Position numbers and translations under genes: made by a program. From the NCBI GenBank assembly GCA_029973975.1, contig JARKQF010000104.1, forward strand, positions 1-34,207: a stretch of 34,207 bases of DNA, in the 5' to 3' direction. Under the pieces are notes generated by a model. That model worked only from the letters and a program-made list of their open reading frames with translations, was not told the origin of the DNA and searched no databases. Of this stretch, positions 1-6,974 are shown in pieces; position 1 is the first letter of the stretch, and each line of letters begins with the position of its first letter. Origin of the DNA: Paludibacter sp. GTDB taxonomy: Bacteria; Bacteroidota; Bacteroidia; Bacteroidales; Paludibacteraceae.

Positions 1-2688
1 CCGGCATTAACATACACCAACAACGGTAAAACATATATACTTTCCGGTATTGGAAAGACTTTAAACAGTGATATCTCGTCTGCAACAGACTATAAATCAT
101 ATAAATCCTTTTCTTCAACTCCAATCAACAGCGGGGCGGTATATTTGTCATTTTTGTATAAAGCCGGTGTTGCACAGGGACAAACCAACTCGGAAGTAAT
201 GGGACTTGCTGATGGAACCAGCCAGGGACCTCGTTTATGGGCAGGAAAGGGCAGTGTAAATGCAGCTAACTATAGATTCGGGTTAACCCGTGGAAGCACA
301 ACATCTTCAACTGTTATCTGGGGAACAACAGAATATACCGATGTTTCAGAAACTTTATTGATTGTTGTTAAATATGATTTTGCAACTTCTACAGCTTCGG
401 TATTTATCAATCCTGCTCTTGGTTCTGCTGAGGAGCCTGTTGCCGACATTGTAGACAATACAACCACTACCATCAGAACGAAGCTGGATAATTTATGGTT
501 CAGGAGCCAGGGATCCAGCGCCGTTAAATTCAATGTAGGCGGAATACGGGTCGCCACAAGCTGGGCTGAAATTGTTACTGATCGCAATACTCCAAAACTA
601 TCCACTCCGCTTGTTGGTTCAGCCACTGCTGTTACTGGCGAAGGATTTACGGCAAACTGGACTGCTGTTGAAAATGCGACCGGTTATGCAATCAATGTAT
701 ATCAGGGGACAATTTTAGCCAAAACATCACAGATAAGTGGAGGAACAACAACAAATGCTGAGATTACAGGCTTATTGCCCAATACTGCTTATAGTTATAA
801 AGTAATTGCCAAAGGTAATGGTGCGGATTACAGCGATTCCGATGAATCTGCCGCTTCTACTGTTTTTCAGACTTTAAATACAGGTGTTGATGCCATCCAG
901 ACTGATTTTGGTGATGGAAGTTGGGGTACGCCGGTTTCCTCTGCGCCTTCGTCAGGAAATTATCCGTCTTCAACTGTGAATGGATTTAATTTAGTGAAAG
1001 CAGTTTTGCTGACTGGTTCTGTTACCTGTGAAACAGGAGAATCTCACGTGAACAGAATACTGCTGGATAAAAGTTCTCAAGGTGCTGCAATTGAATTCCC
1101 GGCGCTGAAAACGTTGGGTGAAGTAGAGATTCATGCTGCCACAGGATCTGAAGCGATGAGTTTCCGCATGGAAGAATGGATAAATGGCCAGTGGCAGACT
1201 ATCGATACTTATATCACCCGGAAATCACCCGACAGTATTTATGTTATTTCTCTACCGAGACCGGGTAATACAAAACTAAGAATTGCCAACAACACCGGAA
1301 GTGGTTTGTACATTTATAAAATCGTAACCCGTACCTTGCAGGAAACCATTGACCTCACATTAAGAAGTGCTTCTCCCGGCGAAGGAGAGGTGTGTTTCTA
1401 CAATCTTAAAAAAGAAATTACCCTGAATTTTAATAAAGATGTAGCATTAGGAAGCGGAACTCTGTTATTAAACGGAGTGTCAATACCTCTGAATAACTGT
1501 GTGATAACCGGTAATGTAGTCACTATTCCGGTTCAATTGGAAGGTACGCCTTCGGTCAATAAGAATTATACTTTTACGGCTTCGGCAGGCTGTTTTGTTG
1601 AAAAGGACAGTGTTGCCAATCAGTCGAAAGCCATCTCAGTTAATTTCCAGACCCTGAAAACGGTTGCTTATCCTGCAAATTATGTGGCTCAGATTGATGT
1701 TGTTTATAAGAATGTAAATAGCCCGAATACCCGTATGGATATTTATTATCCTACGAATCCCGCGAAACCGGTACCGGTGGTAATTAACATGCATGGTGGT
1801 GGCTGGAACCACGGATATAAGGAAGAACAGGGAGGATTTAACATGTATTTCAATCAGGGTTATGCTGTTGCCAATGTAGAATATCGCATGACAGGCGAAG
1901 CGAAAGCACCTGCTGCAGTTGAAGATGTCCGGGCTGCTATGATTTACCTGTTACACCATGCAACGGAACTGAATATCGACAAAAATAAAATCATATTCCA
2001 GGGAGGATCGGCAGGCGGACATTTGGCACTAACTGCCGGGTATCTGCAAAATGACAGAAAGTATGATAATGATACACAGGCTTATCAGGATGAAATAAAG
2101 GTGATGGCGGTTATTGATAAATATGGTCCTGCCAAGCTGACTGATTTCATGTTTTATACGTCGTTGGTGAATTGGTTGGGCGTAAATGCAACTAACCAGA
2201 CTTTTGTTGAATCACTTTCTCCTGTTGATATGATAGATGCAAATACACCTCCAACCTATATCATTCATGGTGACGCTGATCCGACAGTTCCTTATAGCCA
2301 GTCGGTTATTTTACAGGAAGCATTGCAACAAGCAGGTGTGAAAAATAAATTTACGACCGTGCCGGGAGGAGGACACGGAGGTTTTCCTGCTGCTTATAAT
2401 ACCCAGTTTGAAACGGAGGTTATTCAATTTCTGAACGAAGTGATTACAGACTATGAAACTAAAACAGGAATAGAGACATCTTTTGACGCAAATGTGAAAA
2501 TTGGTGTTGATAAAAAGAGTATTAATATCTTTTCCGACGAAATAACTAAAGCAACCTTATACGACGCTTTAGGAAAACAGGTGTTGGAGACAAACCAACA
2601 GCTGATACAAGTTCGTGAAAATGGGTTTTATTTCATAAAAATTCAATTAGATAATATCGATTTTGTTCAAAAAGTATGGATACGATGA
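1..2688 (+). CDS. Multidomain T9SS-secreted esterase (alpha/beta hydrolase), 5' end outside window
   Basis: The reading frame is open from base 1, so the N-terminus lies upstream and about 895 codons are visible. Domains in order: a LamG-like jelly-roll (about nt 1-585), a fibronectin type III domain (about 590-880), a beta-rich carbohydrate-binding-like domain (about 886-1335), a Big_5/SbsA-type Ig domain (about 1345-1660), an alpha/beta hydrolase of the acetyl-esterase/BD-FAE type (about 1675-2450), and a T9SS type A sorting domain (about 2485-2685). The hydrolase has an HGGGWN oxyanion motif, GGSAG with Ser at 2008-2010, Asp in HGDADPTVP at 2278-2280, and His in GGGHGG at 2374-2376, so the triad is complete. 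The sorting domain predicts outer-membrane secretion. The alginate lyases downstream suggest removal of O-acetyl groups from alginate, but that substrate is inferred. The jelly-roll resembles the protein at 3931-4971. A start at TTG 145 is possible only on paper, because homologous sequence continues upstream. Confidence 0.85.
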   Translation, partial: PALTYTNNGKTYILSGIGKTLNSDISSATDYKSYKSFSSTPINSGAVYLSFLYKAGVAQGQTNSEVMGLADGTSQGPRLWAGKGSVNAANYRFGLTRGSTTSSTVIWGTTEYTDVSETLLIVVKYDFATSTASVFINPALGSAEEPVADIVDNTTTTIRTKLDNLWFRSQGSSAVKFNVGGIRVATSWAEIVTDRNTPKLSTPLVGSATAVTGEGFTANWTAVENATGYAINVYQGTILAKTSQISGGTTTNAEITGLLPNTAYSYKVIAKGNGADYSDSDESAASTVFQTLNTGVDAIQTDFGDGSWGTPVSSAPSSGNYPSSTVNGFNLVKAVLLTGSVTCETGESHVNRILLDKSSQGAAIEFPALKTLGEVEIHAATGSEAMSFRMEEWINGQWQTIDTYITRKSPDSIYVISLPRPGNTKLRIANNTGSGLYIYKIVTRTLQETIDLTLRSASPGEGEVCFYNLKKEITLNFNKDVALGSGTLLLNGVSIPLNNCVITGNVVTIPVQLEGTPSVNKNYTFTASAGCFVEKDSVANQSKAISVNFQTLKTVAYPANYVAQIDVVYKNVNSPNTRMDIYYPTNPAKPVPVVINMHGGGWNHGYKEEQGGFNMYFNQGYAVANVEYRMTGEAKAPAAVEDVRAAMIYLLHHATELNIDKNKIIFQGGSAGGHLALTAGYLQNDRKYDNDTQAYQDEIKVMAVIDKYGPAKLTDFMFYTSLVNWLGVNATNQTFVESLSPVDMIDANTPPTYIIHGDADPTVPYSQSVILQEALQQAGVKNKFTTVPGGGHGGFPAAYNTQFETEVIQFLNEVITDYETKTGIETSFDANVKIGVDKKSINIFSDEITKATLYDALGKQVLETNQQLIQVRENGFYFIKIQLDNIDFVQKVWIR

Positions 2689-2735
2689 ATAGAAAAAGCA
2701 AAATAAGTACAATCAAAATAAAATTATAGAATAGA

Positions 2736-3911
2736 ATGTCAAAACTTATTGCTCCTTTTGTTGTCTTGCTGTGTTTGTGTCCGGGTACACTTTTTAGTCA
2801 ACCGACGATTTGGAATGTTGAAAGTATGCAACAGGCCCGATTTAAAACATCTGAAGCGGTTAAGCTACTCATTCGTGATGCGGATAAAGAATTAACTAAA
2901 AATATCATTACCGTTGTCGATAAGCCCATGACACCTCCGAGTGGTGACAAGCATGACTACATGAGTATGGGAAGGTATTGGTGGCCAAACCCCGATACAA
3001 AAGATGGCTTACCCTATGTCAGAAAGGATGGTGTGTCGAATCCGGAAATTGAAAAACTGGATCGTCTCCCGTTGGCACAAATGACAAGAGGCGTGAAATT
3101 ACTTACTATGGCATTTTATCTGACCAAAGAGGATAAATATGCTGCCAAAGCGGTGGACCATCTGCGTAAATGGTTTCTGGATAAAAAAACAAGGATGAAT
3201 CCCCATTTGAATTACGGGCAAACAGTCCCCGGTCATAACAATGGTATGGGAAGAGGCTTTGGCGTTATTGATACCTATTCATTTATAGAAATGCTGGAAG
3301 GAGTAGAATTACTCAAATCTTCCAGGAAATTTACTAAAAAGGACCAACAAGGGTTACAGGAATGGTTTGTCGCTTACCTCGACTGGATGCTTACTTCTCC
3401 CATCGGAAAAGAAGAATATGAAGCTGAAAACAACCATGGTACAGCATTCGATGTGCAGGTTGTACGTTTTGCCTTGTTTGTAGGAAAAGAAGATGTAGCC
3501 AGAAAATATCTGGAAAATTTCCCTGCCCGCAGATTATTCACACAAATAAAACCCGATGGTTCGCAGCCACTTGAGCTTGCCCGGACAACCGCTTTCGGGT
3601 ATTCTGTGTTCAATCTGGATCATATTTTAGACATGTGTTACATGGCCAAGAATCTCGGAATTGATCTTTTTAATGAGAATTCACCTGATGGAAGGAATAT
3701 CACGAAAGCATTAGAATTCCTGTTGCCTTATGCCGGAAAAACCGCACAGGATTTCCCGTATCAACAAATACGTGACTGGAACAAAGTGCAACAGGATTAT
3801 GCCTTGTTGCTGTATCGCGCGGATAACCTCAATAAGTCGACCCTGTACAAAAAGTATTATGAAAACTACGTTAAGCAAAGCGTAAAAAATATCAATTTAA
3901 TCATTTATTAA
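2736..3911 (+). CDS. Alginate lyase, PL38-like (Alginate_lyase superfamily)
   Basis: A 391-aa protein with a Sec signal peptide (about residues 1-21, ending LFSQ) and an (alpha/alpha)n-barrel of the Alginate_lyase (PF05426) type. Visible landmarks are YWWPNPDT (81-88), a PGHNNGMGRG loop (165-174), the NNHGTAFD motif with Asn233-His234 where lyases of this fold place catalytic residues, and LARTTAFGYS (281-290) with an Arg and a Tyr. Length and motifs fit PL38, the family described beside PL6 and PL17 in a Bacteroides ovatus alginate locus. There is no T9SS sorting domain and no lipobox Cys, so a periplasmic place is likely. It starts 47 bp after the esterase and ends 19 bp before the next gene, so the three are probably co-transcribed. 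Family assignment is by motif recall. Activity on polyglucuronate instead of, or as well as, alginate is possible. Confidence 0.75.
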   Translation: MSKLIAPFVVLLCLCPGTLFSQPTIWNVESMQQARFKTSEAVKLLIRDADKELTKNIITVVDKPMTPPSGDKHDYMSMGRYWWPNPDTKDGLPYVRKDGVSNPEIEKLDRLPLAQMTRGVKLLTMAFYLTKEDKYAAKAVDHLRKWFLDKKTRMNPHLNYGQTVPGHNNGMGRGFGVIDTYSFIEMLEGVELLKSSRKFTKKDQQGLQEWFVAYLDWMLTSPIGKEEYEAENNHGTAFDVQVVRFALFVGKEDVARKYLENFPARRLFTQIKPDGSQPLELARTTAFGYSVFNLDHILDMCYMAKNLGIDLFNENSPDGRNITKALEFLLPYAGKTAQDFPYQQIRDWNKVQQDYALLLYRADNLNKSTLYKKYYENYVKQSVKNINLIIY

Positions 3912-3930
3912 TTAATTAAAATTTAGTGTT

Positions 3931-4971
3931 ATGAAAAGGAAAATTTTACTTTTAACAACCCTTGTACTTGTAATTAATGCAGGTGCTCAGGTGTTTATTG
4001 AAAACTTTGAAGGAGCTACCGTAAATGGTAATGTAGAAGGCTACAACGACTGGTATGTATGCCCGAAAGCCTCAGATGCGTATGGCGTAAGTCCTAAAAT
4101 TGATGAGTATCCATTATTCTACAATGACTATCCAAGTTCAAATGTAGGAAAAGTTGCTGTGTTAGACTCTGTAGTCGGAACAACTTCTACTACGCAAAGA
4201 ATTTCAACAAAGAGGATTGTTTATGCAACAGGTGATACCCTGAAAACAGGAACAAGCGGGGCTATGTATGCGTCGTTTCTGGTAAATATATCGGCCCAGT
4301 CTTATCGTTCATTCAGAGATTTCTTTACCTGGGAAGGATCAGAGACCTCAAGTTTTACGAGAGGTCGTGTTTTTGCGAAAAATAATGATGATGGCTCTGA
4401 AGTAACCTTTGCTCTCACCAAGAATTCATCCAGTGCAACTGATTTTGATGCTGCCAATACAGGCCTTTTGGGATTAGCCTTGACAACTGGTGTCAACCAC
4501 TTGCTTGTTCTAAAATATGAGATTGTAGAAGGCTCAAGTAACGATATCCTTAGTTTGTATGTTAATCCAGATCCTACAAAAACAGAAGCACAGCAAACTT
4601 ACAAACTGACAGCGAATGATACACAAACGGATTATTCTGCAACTACAGCCATGAAAATTAACCTGAGACAACGAGGTATCGGAGCTCAGGTCGGAGGTAT
4701 TCGTGTCGGTAGGAGTTGGGATGCCGTTGTCATGGGTACCGGTACCGGATTATCAATAACGAATGATAATCCGCATCGGATTTTTGCAGCAGGTAAGGAT
4801 ATCGTAACTAATGCTTCCGGACTCCTGAGTGTATATTCTTTGTCAGGGAATGAAATTGTTAAAGCACAAGTTGAAGGGAAATATGCTGCAAAACTCAATG
4901 CCGGATTATATTTAGTGCGCTTTACCGATAACAACGGTGTTGTTTCATCAACGAAACTTCAAATAAAATAA
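3931..4971 (+). CDS. Secreted jelly-roll (LamG-like) protein with T9SS sorting domain
   Basis: A 346-aa protein with a signal peptide (about 1-19, ending INAGAQ), one beta-sandwich domain (about 20-270) and a C-terminal T9SS type A domain (about 280-346, ending in a Lys-Leu-Gln-Ile-Lys tail). No catalytic motif was recognised. The C-terminal part of the sandwich carries VGGIRVGRSWDAVV, matching VGGIRVATSWAEIV in the first module of the esterase at the start of the window. The spacing of the strands before it (an ASFLV or LSFLY strand, an LLVLKY or LIVVKY strand, then VNP or INP) also matches, so the two modules are homologous. A surface glycan-binding role in alginate capture is a reasonable inference. 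A non-classical lyase or a structural role cannot be excluded. It is separated by 198 bp from the PL6 gene, and that gap contains a MITE-like element. Confidence 0.7.
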   Translation: MKRKILLLTTLVLVINAGAQVFIENFEGATVNGNVEGYNDWYVCPKASDAYGVSPKIDEYPLFYNDYPSSNVGKVAVLDSVVGTTSTTQRISTKRIVYATGDTLKTGTSGAMYASFLVNISAQSYRSFRDFFTWEGSETSSFTRGRVFAKNNDDGSEVTFALTKNSSSATDFDAANTGLLGLALTTGVNHLLVLKYEIVEGSSNDILSLYVNPDPTKTEAQQTYKLTANDTQTDYSATTAMKINLRQRGIGAQVGGIRVGRSWDAVVMGTGTGLSITNDNPHRIFAAGKDIVTNASGLLSVYSLSGNEIVKAQVEGKYAAKLNAGLYLVRFTDNNGVVSSTKLQIK

Positions 4972-5009
4972 TTCAGGTTTTTAGTCAATTTAGATAAAAA
5001 CGGCCAAGG

Positions 5010-5145
5010 TGTTTCAGAAGTATTCAAATGCAAGGTGCTGAGATTGAGTATGAAAATAGCAGAAACGCACGACTGTGCGTTTCTGCGCTCTCCATTTCCC
5101 GTCCGAGTATCGAAAGCAACGCCGCAGTTGTGCGTTTCTGAAACA
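5010..5145. repeat. MITE/REP-like element with nested inverted repeats
   Basis: The outer arms are a perfect 10-bp inverted repeat, TGTTTCAGAA at 5010-5019 and TTCTGAAACA at 5136-5145. Inside is a perfect 12-bp hairpin, GCAGAAACGCAC at 5059-5070 and GTGCGTTTCTGC at 5075-5086, with a GACT loop. GTGCGTTTCTG recurs at 5130-5140 next to the right arm. No target-site duplication is evident. The element makes up most of the gap between the jelly-roll gene and PL6. It is open in the PL6 frame from an ATG at 5035, which creates a false N-terminal extension for that gene. Confidence 0.6.
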
Positions 5146-5169
5146 TCGTTCACAAATAATCTTTTGCTC

Positions 5170-6888
5170 ATGAGGTACATTATACTTCCCCTTTTGTTCT
5201 TGCTGTGCATACTGAATCCACTCAGCGCCCGGCGAACAGTTGTCACTACCGCCGGCTCAGTTAATAACGGAAACTGGTTGGCCGGAGACACTATCGTACT
5301 AAAAAACGGGAACTGGACCAATCAGACGATATCATTAAGAGGATTCGGAACTGCTTCACAACCAATTGTTTTGATTGCAGAAAAACCGGGAGATGTGGTT
5401 TTCAATGGCACATCCAGAATCTCCGTTTCAGGTCAGTTTATTGAGATATCAGGAATTTATTTTAAAGATGGTACTCTGAGCGGCTCTCCTGTTGTAGAGT
5501 TTAGAACGTCCTCTTCCAACACGGCAGAAAATTGCCGGTTGACGAATTGTGCGATTATCAATTATAATCCGCCTCTCAATACCGTCGACAGTAAATGGGT
5601 GTCGCTTTACGGTCGCAATAATCGTGTTGATAACTGCTCATTTGAAAATAAAACAAATTCAGGAACCTTGCTGGTAGTTTGGTTGACATCAGGAGTTGTT
5701 CCCACCCATGTGGTTGAAAATAATTATTTTGGATATAGGGTCGCCAATCTGGATGATAAAGGAGAGGAACTGAACGGACAGGAAATCATCCGTATTGGTG
5801 ACAGCAATACTTCCATGCAATATGCTAATTGTATTGTACGAAATAATTTTTTTGAAAAATGTAATGGGGAAATTGAAATCATATCCAATAAGTCATGCGG
5901 AAACACGTACTCTAACAACGTATTTTATGAATGTAGAGGAATGTTGACCCTCCGGCATGGAAATGACTGCACGGTAGAAGGCAATTATTTCTTTGGCAAC
6001 GGGGTGTCTTCTTCAGGTGGAGTTCGCATCATTGGTGAGGATCATAAGGTGTACAATAATTATTTCGATAACCTGAGAGGTACAAATTTCCGGGCAGCCT
6101 TGTGTATGGTAAGGGGAAAGGAGAACTCAGTCCTGAATGACTACTTTCAGGTGAAAAATGCTCTTGTAGCATTTAATACTTTTGTCAACTGTACACAGTC
6201 GTTTTGTATTAACTATAATAGTTCTTCTACCTATACCATGCCCCCGGTTGGTACAGTAGTCGCTCACAATCATGTATATAATACGAATTCCAATAATACG
6301 AATGTAAATCTGGCCCAACAACAGACCAATATGGATATTACATGGAAAAACAACCTGATGAATCAGGGGAAATACACCAATTTTACGTATAATGCAACCC
6401 AAATTATAACGGGTCAAAATTCGCAAATGCAATTGATAGCAACTCCTGTTGCTATATACGAACCGGTATCGGGCTCAGCTCTTGTTAATTACTCCACAGC
6501 TGAATATGAAAATATATCCTCAGATATCAGAGGAAGAATAAGAAATAATGCTGCAAAACTACCGGGAGCCAGCGAGATCGAAGGGGTGTCTTCAAAGCCA
6601 ATGCCTGCAAAAAATACGGTTGGAGCCGCTTTTTTAAATGAAATAACAACAGTTGATAATATCTCTGTTGATGAGAAACCTTTCGTGCTGAGATCATGGA
6701 AGGGGAGTCTCTCGTTTGAGAGTTTGGAGAACGGACAAGTCAGTATCCATGATATAACCGGGAAATCAGTGAAGGAATTTCATGTTGTGGCATTTGCCAG
6801 ACAGGATAAAAAAATCGGAGAAGGCATGTTTTTAGTGCGGTTTTATTCTGATTTAGGCAAAAGCTATGCGCAAAAAATAATACTATAA
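5170..6888 (+). CDS. Alginate lyase, family PL6 (chondroitinase B-like beta-helix), T9SS-secreted
   Basis: The ATG at 5170 is chosen because it opens a clear signal peptide (MRYIILPLLFLLCILNPLSA) and gives a 572-aa protein. The upstream in-frame ATG at 5035 lies inside a repeat element and would put 45 unlikely residues in front. The body is a right-handed parallel beta-helix rich in NN and NNYF turns. The PL6 catalytic pair is visible as Lys241 (ISNKSCGN) and Arg262 (LTLRHGN), 21 residues apart as in characterised PL6 enzymes, with acidic residues near DDKGEELNGQE (195-205) that could hold Ca2+. The last 75 or so residues form a T9SS type A sorting domain ending AQKIIL, so the enzyme should be at the cell surface or released. 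PL6 enzymes depolymerise alginate, often preferring MG or polyM. No uronate operator was seen just upstream. Confidence 0.9.
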   Translation: MRYIILPLLFLLCILNPLSARRTVVTTAGSVNNGNWLAGDTIVLKNGNWTNQTISLRGFGTASQPIVLIAEKPGDVVFNGTSRISVSGQFIEISGIYFKDGTLSGSPVVEFRTSSSNTAENCRLTNCAIINYNPPLNTVDSKWVSLYGRNNRVDNCSFENKTNSGTLLVVWLTSGVVPTHVVENNYFGYRVANLDDKGEELNGQEIIRIGDSNTSMQYANCIVRNNFFEKCNGEIEIISNKSCGNTYSNNVFYECRGMLTLRHGNDCTVEGNYFFGNGVSSSGGVRIIGEDHKVYNNYFDNLRGTNFRAALCMVRGKENSVLNDYFQVKNALVAFNTFVNCTQSFCINYNSSSTYTMPPVGTVVAHNHVYNTNSNNTNVNLAQQQTNMDITWKNNLMNQGKYTNFTYNATQIITGQNSQMQLIATPVAIYEPVSGSALVNYSTAEYENISSDIRGRIRNNAAKLPGASEIEGVSSKPMPAKNTVGAAFLNEITTVDNISVDEKPFVLRSWKGSLSFESLENGQVSIHDITGKSVKEFHVVAFARQDKKIGEGMFLVRFYSDLGKSYAQKIIL

Positions 6889-6904
6889 AAAGACTTAAAT
6901 TAAT

Positions 6905-6957
6905 TTGGTCAACCAATTTATTGTTTTATTTTTGTTTGTCGAAATTGGTCAACCAAT
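6905..6957 (+). promoter_or_regulatory. Promoter with two GntR/FadR-type operators before the PL17 operon
   Basis: TATTTTTG at 6927-6934 fits the Bacteroidota -7 consensus TAnnTTTG, with a TTG at 6905-6907 placed 19 bp upstream as the -33 element. Palindrome 1 is TTGGTCAACCAA (6905-6916) and overlaps the -33 element. Palindrome 2 is ATTGGTCAACCAAT (6944-6957) and lies just past the expected transcription start near 6940. Their centres are 40 bp apart. The shape TTGGT-N2-ACCAA is that of FadR-subfamily GntR operators, such as the ExuR/UxuR uronate sites of enterobacteria. Repression relieved by an alginate breakdown product is inferred. Confidence 0.7.
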
Positions 6958-6974
6958 CAATGCTGTATTAAATT

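Noticed and set aside
270-626. Minus-strand open frames inside the esterase, lyase, haem and surface-protein genes
   Set aside because: They lie wholly inside well-supported genes, lack recognisable domains and have compositions expected of antisense shadows.
5035-5169. In-frame ATG upstream of PL6 giving a 617-aa protein
   Set aside because: The added residues come from a repeat element, and the ATG at 5170 opens a standard signal peptide.
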